Position numbers and translations under genes: made by a program. From Alphaproteobacteria bacterium (GTDB lineage: Bacteria > Pseudomonadota > Alphaproteobacteria > Rs-D84): 45,118 bases of DNA. Position 1 is the first letter of the stretch. Each line of letters begins with the position of its first letter. The DNA lies in the NCBI GenBank assembly GCA_017962125.1, contig JAGCVZ010000003.1:1-45118 (forward strand), given 5' to 3'. The notes under the pieces are model-generated. The model searched no databases and was not told the origin of the DNA. It saw only the letters and a program-made list of their open reading frames with translations. This document shows positions 15,578 to 22,454 of this stretch, in pieces.

Positions 15578-17038
15578 ATGTTGCACACATCAGATTTTGA
15601 TTTTGATTTGCCACCGGAACTTATTGCATCGCACCCGCTTGAACGCCGCGATGCGTCACGTATGTTAGTTGTGCAAAGTTCCTCTTTGAAATTATCACTT
15701 TCTGACAAACATGTTCGCGATTTTTTGGATTATCTGCAACCAGGCGATGTGGTTGTGTTTAATAATTCGCGGGTGATTCCGGCGCGCTTTGATGCAGACG
15801 GACATGAAATCACACTGCACACAGCGGTCGATGATAAAAATTGGTGGGGACTTTGTAAAAAGTTCAACAAAATAAATATCGGCGACACGCTAACCATGAC
15901 AGACGGCACAACGATTACGGTGATGGATAAAGACGATGAAAGCGGTATACTGTTGCGATTTAATTGCGATAATGTTTTTGAAGTCTTGAACCGTATTGGT
16001 AAAATGCCGCTGCCACCGTATATGAAGCGTGAAGCCGAGATTGCGGACCAGACGCGTTATCAAACCGTCTATGCCGACCCATTGGGTTCCATGGCGGCAC
16101 CGACTGCGGGGTTGCACTTTACTGATGAATTGATGGCGGAAATAGAGGCGCGCGGCGCAAAAATCGTAAAAATAACACTGCACGTAGGCGCGGGAACTTG
16201 GATGCCGGTAAAAACTGAAAATCTTTCTGAACATAAAATGCACAGTGAATGGTGCCAAATTACGCCAGAGCAAGCCGACATAATAAACGCCGCCAAGCGT
16301 GTAATCGCCGTCGGCACAACATCATTGCGTACCCTTGAATCCGCCGCCATAAGTTCCCCTCCATTGGAGGGGTGCCCGCAGGGCGGGGTGGTTAGAGATA
16401 CCGTAAATTACCGCACATTACCATTTAATTCGAAACTAAAACAACGCGCCCGCGAATTGCGCCACGCGCACAGTTTGCCCGAGGCGCTACTCTGGAACGA
16501 GATAAAGAATAAAAAGTTAAATGGTCTCGATTTTGATAGGCAGAAAATAATCGGAAATTACATAGTTGATTTTTTCTGTGCATCAAAGTTTTTGGTAATA
16601 GAAATAGATGATAAAACGCACGACTTTAAAATTGAATATGACAAGGCGCGTGATGAATATTTGAAGTCTTTACACCTTAATGTGATACATGTTTCCGCCG
16701 CAGAAGTGTTGAAAAATCCGCATGGTATTTTTCTTTGGCTATCTAACCACCCCGGCACTTCGTGCCACCCCTCCAACGGAGGGGAACTTGCACGTGTTGT
16801 GCCGTTCTGTGGCACGACGGATATCTTTATCACGCCGGGATATAAATTCCGCGTGGTTGATGTGTTGCTGACGAATTTCCACCTTCCGAAATCAACACTT
16901 TTTATGTTGGTGTCCGCGTTTTCTGGACTTGCCGAAATGAAGACCGCATATGCTCACGCCGTCGCTGAAAAATATCGCTTTTTCAGTTATGGCGATTGCT
17001 GTTTGTTATTCAGAAAGGAGAATGAGAATGAAATTTGA
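15578..17038 (+). CDS. queA: QueA with in-frame DUF559 insertion (486 aa)
   Basis: S-adenosylmethionine:tRNA ribosyltransferase-isomerase, the epoxyqueuosine-forming step of queuosine synthesis. Residues 1-257 (DFDFDLPPELIASHPL, VVFNNSRVIPARF, PTAGLHFTDEL, HVGAGTWMPV, AVGTTSLRTLESAA) and 405-486 (TDIFITPGYKFRVVDVLLTN, FHLPKSTLFMLVSAFSGL, EKYRFFSYGD) make a normal QueA of about 340 aa. Residues 258-404 are foreign: a DUF559 domain within a palindrome-bounded element (16351-16789), replacing the variable loop before TDIFI. The frame is open throughout and the insert has no internal start codon, so it would be translated as part of QueA. Whether QueA still works is untested. The 3' end overlaps the M16 gene by 11 bp. 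Confidence 0.92.
   Translation: MLHTSDFDFDLPPELIASHPLERRDASRMLVVQSSSLKLSLSDKHVRDFLDYLQPGDVVVFNNSRVIPARFDADGHEITLHTAVDDKNWWGLCKKFNKINIGDTLTMTDGTTITVMDKDDESGILLRFNCDNVFEVLNRIGKMPLPPYMKREAEIADQTRYQTVYADPLGSMAAPTAGLHFTDELMAEIEARGAKIVKITLHVGAGTWMPVKTENLSEHKMHSEWCQITPEQADIINAAKRVIAVGTTSLRTLESAAISSPPLEGCPQGGVVRDTVNYRTLPFNSKLKQRARELRHAHSLPEALLWNEIKNKKLNGLDFDRQKIIGNYIVDFFCASKFLVIEIDDKTHDFKIEYDKARDEYLKSLHLNVIHVSAAEVLKNPHGIFLWLSNHPGTSCHPSNGGELARVVPFCGTTDIFITPGYKFRVVDVLLTNFHLPKSTLFMLVSAFSGLAEMKTAYAHAVAEKYRFFSYGDCCLLFRKENENEI
16351..16789 (+). mobile_element. Palindrome-bounded DUF559 element inside queA
   Basis: Ends are inverted copies of a double-hairpin unit: 16351-16394 and 16744-16789. The outer 23 bases match at 22, the inner 10 are identical, and the middle hairpin is kept as a hairpin with different sequence (GCCC-tgc-GGGC versus GGCAC-ttc-GTGCC). 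Between them lies a DUF559 reading frame: LKQRARELRHAHSLPEALLW, NEIKNKKLNGLDFDRQKIIG, NYIVDFFCASKFLVIEIDD-K-THD and a C-terminal NVIHVSAAEVLKN. The D...E-x-D pattern of the Vsr/PD-(D/E)XK-like fold is intact. No start codon of its own is seen. DUF559 proteins are usually free-standing about 120-aa products; here the frame is fused to the host gene on both sides. Confidence 0.88.
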
Positions 17039-18308
17039 ACCAACGCTACATAAATTATCGAACGGTGTAACGGTAATCTTAGATCCGATGGATGTTGCCA
17101 CTGACGAAGTGTGTATCTGCTTTCGCACCGGCAGTAGAGACGAAAAACCAGATGAATACGGTATCACACATTTTTGTGAACATATGTTTCTCAAAGGAAC
17201 AGCGCGTTTTCCGTCAATGCGTGCGGGTGATGACTATATTGCGGATTATGGTGGCGATGTGAACGCGGCAACATCTATGACGTTTTTGCGTTTTACTGGG
17301 CGCGTAGTTGATGAAAATTTGATGGTGTTGTTGGATTTTTGGGTGGATAAATTAAAAAACGTTATGTTTGATGAAACAGAAATAGAAAAAGAACGTGGTG
17401 TTATTTTAGATGAATTGCGCCAGCGGTTATCTGATAATAATGTAAAAGCCCAAAAGTTTATATATGAAAAATTGTTTGGTTTTAATCTGCCAAATGGAAA
17501 AGTTATACTTGGAACGCCTGGAAATATAAAACGCTTTACACGTGCGGATATGATGAATTTTGTATCAAAGCGCATGTCCGCAAAAAATTGTTTGATATGC
17601 ATTTCTGGGAAAATTAAAAACCAAAAGAAATTATTAACAGATCTTGAAAAATTATTTGCGTTTTTACCAACACATAAAGTAACAAATAATAATTCTTTAA
17701 AATATACTCCATGTGTTACACACAATTATATTCCCGATACGAAAAATGTGATTATTGAACTTCTGTTTCCGACATTGTGGCCATATACTGCATCAAATTT
17801 CTTTAAAAAGGATTCGTGTGTGGCAAAGTTTGAACGTCATTTGCGGGAAAGACTTTTTGACGCACTGCGTTCGGAAAAAGGTTTAACATATGGTGTTTAT
17901 ACAGATGAGTATGTTGATATTAAAACGCCACTAACCGGATTACAAACAGAAACCGCACCAAAAAATGTTTCATCTGTAGTTGCGACAATTGCCAAAACCG
18001 CGTATAACGTTTATACAAAAGATTTGCCGACGGCAAACGATTTGCGTAAATATATAAATCATAATAAGTTAGGTCGGGCGAATTTTTTAGAAAGCAATTC
18101 TTATCGTTGTGACCAGTTGGTTTCTGATTGGATACGCTTTAATCGTTTGCATGATTTTTATGAGCAGTGTCGATTATCGGATTCTGTGACCGTCAAAGAT
18201 GTGTTTAAATACACCCGGGGATATTTTGATGGTCCAATGTCTATTATCACACATGGACCAAAATTTAATGGCGATCTGAGACAAATTTGGAAAAATAATT
18301 TTAAGTAA
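17028..18308 (+). CDS. M16-family zinc peptidase (426 aa)
   Basis: Processing-peptidase/PqqL-type inverzincin. The zinc site is HFCEH in YGITHFCEHMFLKGTARFP and the downstream acidic ligand lies in ETEIEKERGVILDEL. A second, non-catalytic half contains RLFDALRSEKGLTYGVYTDE, the usual RxxLFxxLRexkGLxY signature. AAGGAG at 17015-17020 fits the ATG at 17028, 7 bp on; an upstream frame running into queA has no ribosome site. It overlaps queA by 11 bp, so it is co-expressed with it. Substrate unknown. Confidence 0.9.
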   Translation: MKFEPTLHKLSNGVTVILDPMDVATDEVCICFRTGSRDEKPDEYGITHFCEHMFLKGTARFPSMRAGDDYIADYGGDVNAATSMTFLRFTGRVVDENLMVLLDFWVDKLKNVMFDETEIEKERGVILDELRQRLSDNNVKAQKFIYEKLFGFNLPNGKVILGTPGNIKRFTRADMMNFVSKRMSAKNCLICISGKIKNQKKLLTDLEKLFAFLPTHKVTNNNSLKYTPCVTHNYIPDTKNVIIELLFPTLWPYTASNFFKKDSCVAKFERHLRERLFDALRSEKGLTYGVYTDEYVDIKTPLTGLQTETAPKNVSSVVATIAKTAYNVYTKDLPTANDLRKYINHNKLGRANFLESNSYRCDQLVSDWIRFNRLHDFYEQCRLSDSVTVKDVFKYTRGYFDGPMSIITHGPKFNGDLRQIWKNNFK

Positions 18309-18318
18309 GGTATTCAGA

Positions 18319-18795
18319 ATGATAGAAAATAAAAAATATTCGGCTAATTATAGCACAGGGAGAGTGGAATGTCCAAATATAGAACGACGTATCGGAGATT
18401 TACTGGCTGATTGTGCATACAAATTCGCACTCGATTACGGATTTGAATTGTATGAATCTGATGTTCAATGGATAGAAAATAATATCTCAAAAAATTCACA
18501 AAACAACATTCGTGATATATTCTGGCGGATTGACGCTGCATATCTAAACGGAAAAAAACATAGTAAATTTTTGTTGGATTATCAGGCCACATTTTTTGAA
18601 CAATTCATCGATACACCCGATATCCCGGCCAATGTGAATCGACTTTTAATTTATGTTGTTGGGATATTTTTTAGACATTACAAAACCAAAATAGATTCTG
18701 CGCCCTATCAACATTTTTTCACAGAAAGGTGGATACGAAAAACTCGCGGGGGGGGGGTAAAAATAAGTATAATCAATGTGTTATATAGAATATAA
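18319..18795 (+). CDS. Unknown protein with C-terminal poly-G tract (158 aa)
   Basis: No family recognised. The sequence is soluble, rich in aromatic and charged residues (CAYKFALDYGFELYESDVQW, IRDIFWRIDAAYLNGKKHSK). Ten consecutive G at 18748-18757 encode Gly-Gly-Gly and set the reading frame of the last 12 codons: losing one G puts TAA directly after the three Gly codons, gaining one gives another short tail. It lies 10 bp after the M16 gene and before tgt. The ATG is chosen from a weak AAGG context upstream. Confidence 0.6.
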   Translation: MIENKKYSANYSTGRVECPNIERRIGDLLADCAYKFALDYGFELYESDVQWIENNISKNSQNNIRDIFWRIDAAYLNGKKHSKFLLDYQATFFEQFIDTPDIPANVNRLLIYVVGIFFRHYKTKIDSAPYQHFFTERWIRKTRGGGVKISIINVLYRI

Positions 18796-18822
18796 TGTTG
18801 CCAGATAAAAGGGAAAAACAAA

Positions 18823-19929
18823 ATGTCACTAAAATTTAATTTGATTGCAACGGATGGAAATGCGCGGCGTGGGGCGGTTGAAACTGCGCATGGAACATTT
18901 CAAACGCCGGCGTTTATGGCGGTTGGAACGGCGGCAACGGTCAAGGCACTAACCATGGACCAAGTGGCGGCGACGGGAACGCAGGTTATTTTGGGCAACA
19001 CATATCACCTTATGATGCGACCCGGCGGCGATTTGGTGGAACGCATGGGTGGACTGCATAAATTTAGTGGTTGGCACGGGCCGATTTTGACCGACAGTGG
19101 CGGTTTTCAGGTTATGTCGCTTTCGAATTTGGTAAAGATGAAAGAGCAGGGCGTAGAATTCACTTCGCACATTGACGGCGGAATTAAACATTTCTTGCGC
19201 CCCGAAGATTCTGTGCATATTCAACATCAACTTGATTCTAATATCACGATGGTTTTGGACGAATGTTTGCACTTGCCGACAACGCGCGACCGCGCGGAAA
19301 AAAATGTTGATATGGTAACGCGCTGGGCGGCGCGTAGCAAGGCCGCGTTTATTGACCGCCCGGGTTATGGAATTTTCGGCATTGTCCAAGGCGCGGACTT
19401 CCCTGATTTGCGCGAAAAGTCCGCACGTGAACTGACCGCAATCGGGTTTGATGGGTATGCAATCGGCGGCCTGGCGGTTGGTGAACCACAAAGCGTTATG
19501 TTCGATATGATATCAGTTGTCACGCCAATGTTGCCAACCGATAAACCGCGGTATTTGATGGGTGTTGGAACACCACTGGATATTTTGGGTGCGGTGGAAC
19601 GTGGTGTCGATATGTTCGATTGTGTTATGCCGACACGCGCAGGCCGCACTGCGATGGCGTTCACGCGACATGGCACAATGAATATGCGCAATGCGAAATA
19701 TCGCGATGATGATGCACCGCTGGACGACAAATGTGGTTGCACCGCATGCAAACTTTCGCGCGCGTATTTGCACCATTTGATAAAGTGCAACGAAATTTTG
19801 GGTGCGACATTACTTACGCAACATAACCTTTGGTTCTATCAAGACCTGATGCGTGACATCCGCGAAAGCATAGAGCAGGGGCGTTTTGCAGAGTTTAAGA
19901 AAGAATTTATAAAGGATTATATGGGTTAG
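18823..19929 (+). CDS. tgt: tRNA-guanine transglycosylase (368 aa)
   Basis: Exchanges guanine 34 for preQ1 in GUN tRNAs, the step before QueA. The nucleophile and substrate motifs are GPILTDSGGFQVMSL, GIVQGADFPDLREKSA, YAIGGLAVGEP and GVDMFDCVMPTRAGRTA. The structural zinc site is CGCTACKLSRAYLHHL. Length is normal. It lies in the same strand block as queA, 1.8 kb downstream. A palindromic unit begins directly after its stop codon. Confidence 0.96.
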   Translation: MSLKFNLIATDGNARRGAVETAHGTFQTPAFMAVGTAATVKALTMDQVAATGTQVILGNTYHLMMRPGGDLVERMGGLHKFSGWHGPILTDSGGFQVMSLSNLVKMKEQGVEFTSHIDGGIKHFLRPEDSVHIQHQLDSNITMVLDECLHLPTTRDRAEKNVDMVTRWAARSKAAFIDRPGYGIFGIVQGADFPDLREKSARELTAIGFDGYAIGGLAVGEPQSVMFDMISVVTPMLPTDKPRYLMGVGTPLDILGAVERGVDMFDCVMPTRAGRTAMAFTRHGTMNMRNAKYRDDDAPLDDKCGCTACKLSRAYLHHLIKCNEILGATLLTQHNLWFYQDLMRDIRESIEQGRFAEFKKEFIKDYMG

Positions 19930-19972
19930 TTCTCCTCCTGTGGAGGAGTACGGCGAAGCCGAGAGGTGGTCT
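19930..19972 (+). repeat. Solo palindromic unit after tgt
   Basis: Double hairpin CTCCTCC-tgt-GGAGGAG then CGGC-gaa-GCCG, followed by GAGAGGTGGT. Same layout as the ends of the DUF559 element in queA. It starts at the base after the tgt stop codon and could also serve as a weak terminator. Confidence 0.7.
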
Positions 19973-19993
19973 TTTCGAAAAAATAATTTTCCG

Positions 19994-20023
19994 TTGCAAT
20001 GAAATTTGTTTCTTTGTTAGAAT
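19994..20023 (+). promoter_or_regulatory. Promoter of the gene at 20051
   Basis: TTGCAA (19994-19999), 18-bp spacer, TAGAAT (20018-20023); AAAGGAG precedes the ATG. Confidence 0.55.
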
Positions 20024-20050
20024 GGGCATGATAAAAGCAAAGGAGCAAAC

Positions 20051-21025
20051 ATGCCAAAGAAAAAAGAAATCGAAGTAATCGAACGCGATGGTGCGAAAAC
20101 CGTCGCAAAGAAAACGTCTGTGGTAACACATGCAAAACGTATATTTTTAATCGTGTCCGTTTTGTGGCTTGCGTTCGTGGCGTGGTTCCCACTACACGTC
20201 AAAGATAAGTATTCTGATTCAATCAAACAATCGACCGTTGTTGCGATTTTCTACGACCTGCAACGCAATGTCGCGGAGCAATATGAACGAATGCTGAACG
20301 GAATTAAAAATGCGATAAACCTTGAAAAGCCCGTTTCCTTTGCTATTGACAAGGTGAAAATGGTTGAAAATCAAGTGAACAAAGTAACTGATACAACATC
20401 CAAAGCCAAAGAACAAACCGCCAAAGTCAAAGAGCAAACGTCCGGCGTGCGTGGACTGACCGGTTTGGCAAACAAATTTGGGATAAAAACTGATGCAGTT
20501 GATAGCGCGCTTGATAAAGCGGATGGCGTGGTGGACAAAGCAAACGCGGCTGTGGACAAAGTTGATAATGTTGCAAAACTTGTTAACCAAAAATTGGACA
20601 GCGTTGAAAAAGAGTTAACGCGGGTTACGCAAATAGAGATTGATAAAGTAATTGATGCCGCAATTAAAAGCCAAATGGATTCGGCGGTCGCGATGTTGTT
20701 TACAAAATACGATATCAAACACGTATATCCTTGGGAACCATCCAGTTGGCCAACTGCACGCAAAATTTATCGCGAATTGGTGAATTCTAATTTAAGTTTC
20801 GTTCAAACGATTATCAAGACAGTGAACAAGTATTTTGGTTATGTTGCATGGGGATTAGTAATCGCGGCGTGGTTGCTTGGACTTTATATCTGGATGTTTA
20901 TGCATAGCAAGTACAAAGCGACAATTGCGCCGTTCATCGTATGTCCGCGCTGTGGCCACACGTTTGCGGACCGTCGTACAGCGATGAGCATGCTAAAACT
21001 CCTTCAGCCATGGAAATGGTTTTAA
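20051..21025 (+). CDS. Membrane protein with coiled coil and zinc-ribbon-like tail (324 aa)
   Basis: A basic N-terminus precedes a membrane helix at about residues 31-48 (IFLIVSVLWLAFVAWFPL). Residues 110-200 form a heptad-like stretch rich in Lys/Val/Asp with repeated VDKA/DKVDNVAK motifs, suggesting a coiled coil or amphipathic helical repeat outside the membrane. A second helix (YVAWGLVIAAWLLGLYIWMF) is followed by a cytoplasmic tail with CPRCGH, half of a zinc ribbon; no second Cys pair is seen. Both ends would be cytoplasmic. No family recognised. AAAGGAG supports the start, and a terminator follows. Confidence 0.75.
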   Translation: MPKKKEIEVIERDGAKTVAKKTSVVTHAKRIFLIVSVLWLAFVAWFPLHVKDKYSDSIKQSTVVAIFYDLQRNVAEQYERMLNGIKNAINLEKPVSFAIDKVKMVENQVNKVTDTTSKAKEQTAKVKEQTSGVRGLTGLANKFGIKTDAVDSALDKADGVVDKANAAVDKVDNVAKLVNQKLDSVEKELTRVTQIEIDKVIDAAIKSQMDSAVAMLFTKYDIKHVYPWEPSSWPTARKIYRELVNSNLSFVQTIIKTVNKYFGYVAWGLVIAAWLLGLYIWMFMHSKYKATIAPFIVCPRCGHTFADRRTAMSMLKLLQPWKWF

Positions 21026-21040
21026 TGCATCAAAAATAAA

Positions 21041-21066
21041 AAACCGGTGTTTGCCGGTTTTTTTGA
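21041..21066 (+). terminator. Rho-independent terminator
   Basis: AAACCGG (21041-21047) pairs with CCGGTTT (21054-21060), then a T run. Confidence 0.85.
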
Positions 21067-21207
21067 ACACAAAACAGATAATGTTTGGATACAAAACGAG
21101 AAGGCTTTGTGTAAAGAAATGCAAAACATTGGCGAAGGATTTTTTGTCCCCTGGGCAGAATTAGATTTTCGTGCCTATCTTCATTAAGTTTTTTTACTAT
21201 TTTTTCC

Positions 21208-21236
21208 TTGCAAAAAGGATTTTTGTGTGTCAGAAT
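21208..21236 (+). promoter_or_regulatory. tRNA-Gly promoter
   Basis: TTGCAA (21208-21213), 17-bp spacer, CAGAAT (21231-21236), 12 bp before the tRNA. Confidence 0.6.
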
Positions 21237-21248
21237 ATGCGACGACTT

Positions 21249-21325
21249 GCGGGCGTAGCTCAGTTGGCTAGAGCGCAACCTTGCCAAGGTTGAGGTCGTG
21301 GGTTCGAGCCCCATTGCCCGCACCA
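21249..21325 (+). tRNA. tRNA-Gly (anticodon GCC), CCA encoded
   Basis: Acceptor GCGGGCG pairs with TGCCCGC, discriminator A, CCA encoded. D-arm GCTC/GAGC. Anticodon stem CAACC/GGTTG with loop TTGCCAA. T-loop GTTCGAG. The open frame on the opposite strand here is a by-product. Confidence 0.97.
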
Positions 21326-21332
21326 AGGTTTC

Positions 21333-21366
21333 AAAGACGGTTGGTACTGACCGCCTTTCTTTTTTT
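21333..21366 (+). terminator. Terminator after tRNA-Gly
   Basis: AAAGaCGGT (21333-21341) pairs with ACCGcCTTT (21350-21358) with one mismatch, followed by a T run. Confidence 0.7.
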
Positions 21367-21447
21367 ATTAATGTTTTTCAACAAATAAAATTCTTATTGT
21401 GCGTAGCGATAACTTAAAACAGTAAGAGATATTTTTTATAAAAAAAC

Positions 21448-21475
21448 TTGACATTGTACTTTTTTGTGTTATATA
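21448..21475 (+). promoter_or_regulatory. Strong promoter of the gene at 21533
   Basis: Consensus TTGACA (21448-21453), 16-bp spacer, TATATA (21470-21475), preceded by TGTGT. It closely resembles the promoter at 28468, including TGTGTTATATAT. Confidence 0.7.
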
Positions 21476-21532
21476 TTAAGTATAACAAAGGGGAAGTGTA
21501 GCTTTCTCGCAGAAAAACAAAAGGAGATAGAA

Positions 21533-21799
21533 ATGAATGAATCGGTACAAGCGCGTTATTATAGTGATAAGTTTGAAGAAAGTGAAGTTTTGAAAGGTCG
21601 GACTGTTCCGCTTCGTGGTCTTTTTTTATTGATTGCGGGCCTTGCGGTGAGCGGTCTTTTGTATAACGGTTATCAAAAACTTGCAAAAAAAACGGAACCA
21701 GCAAAGGATAACTGCGTTTCGGTTTCAGCACAGAAACTTTACGATGAAGCAAAAAACGCACAAAATACTTATTATTTGTATGCAGGAATAGCAAAATAA
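21533..21799 (+). CDS. Small single-pass membrane protein (88 aa)
   Basis: Start set by AAGGAG 6-7 bp upstream of the ATG; a longer frame from 21464 begins inside the promoter. An acidic N-terminus (MNESVQARYYSDKFEESEVL) precedes a membrane helix (GLFLLIAGLAVSGLLY) and a C-terminal region with a single Cys (DNCVSVSAQKLYDEAKNAQN). No family recognised. The consensus promoter suggests high expression. A bidirectional terminator follows. Confidence 0.7.
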   Translation: MNESVQARYYSDKFEESEVLKGRTVPLRGLFLLIAGLAVSGLLYNGYQKLAKKTEPAKDNCVSVSAQKLYDEAKNAQNTYYLYAGIAK

Positions 21800-21820
21800 T
21801 TAGAATTTGACAAACGAAAA

Positions 21821-21848
21821 CAGGTCGCCTAATTTGGCGACCTGCTTT
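21821..21848. terminator. Bidirectional terminator
   Basis: CAGGTCGCC (21821-21829), loop taattt, GGCGACCTG (21836-21844), with T runs on each strand. Shared by the convergent genes on both sides. Confidence 0.85.
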
Positions 21849-21866
21849 TTATTTGAACTTTTTTGT

Positions 21867-22280
21867 TTAATCATCGTCACGTTCTTCGCGGTGTTCGCGC
21901 ATTTCTTTGAACATTGATTTTTTTACAGCCCTAAATTCTTCGCGTGAAATACAACCATTCAGGTCAACATCTGCGACAATCAAATTCTGTTGCATTTTTG
22001 GGCATTTTATTGAATCCATAACAAGACAGCCGTTTTCAAACTTTGGTTGCATTTTCGGCATATGGCGATGACCATGGCAACATGTGATTTTAGCGACCGC
22101 AAACCCAAGCGCGAAAACAATCAACAGGATGATAAATTTCTTGAACTTGCCACCATGGCAACCGCATCCACAAGATGTGCCACAATGACATTCGTGCACT
22201 TCTGGCGCCGGGACCGTCGTCATCACGGGCCGTTTTGTCGTACGTTTTGTAACTTTTTTAACAGATGATTTTTTTTGCAT
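21867..22280 (-). CDS. Membrane-anchored EF-hand protein with Cys/His cluster (137 aa)
   Basis: The start at 22280 has AAGGAAGG upstream; a longer frame adds 25 residues without a ribosome site. Residues 1-28 are Lys/Thr-rich. Residues 29-42 (HECHCGTSCGCGCH) form a dense Cys/His cluster likely to bind metal. A membrane helix at about 49-63 is followed by CCHGHRH (67-73). A canonical EF-hand loop lies at 104-115: Asp104, Asp106, Asn108, Gly109, Ile111, Ser112, Glu115. The tail is charged. Calcium binding is well supported by the loop; the overall role is unknown. No named family recognised. Confidence 0.75.
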   Translation of the reverse strand: MQKKSSVKKVTKRTTKRPVMTTVPAPEVHECHCGTSCGCGCHGGKFKKFIILLIVFALGFAVAKITCCHGHRHMPKMQPKFENGCLVMDSIKCPKMQQNLIVADVDLNGCISREEFRAVKKSMFKEMREHREERDDD

Positions 22281-22356
22281 TTTTCCTTCCTTTTTTTTTA
22301 CGAGCCTAATTGTATAAAAATTAAAATTTAATGTCCAGTGATTTTTTTTAATCAAT

Positions 22357-22452
22357 GTAAGTAGCTGGTGGCTAGTGGGTCTTGGAATTATTTCGCAATT
22401 AAAGATTTATTCCATAATACACTATCCACTAACACCAACCACTTGCACTTTC
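22357..22452. repeat. Imperfect inverted repeat related to 7858-7900
   Basis: The left part (22357-22380) and the complement of the right part (about 22424-22450) share GTAAGT, TGGTG and TAGTGG in the same order around a loop of about 40 bp. The words match the perfect inverted repeat beside htpX. Confidence 0.55.
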
Positions 22453-22454
22453 TA

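Noticed and set aside
21030..21326. Minus-strand frame antisense to tRNA-Gly
   Set aside because: Its start lies in the complement of the tRNA; it is a by-product of tRNA sequence.
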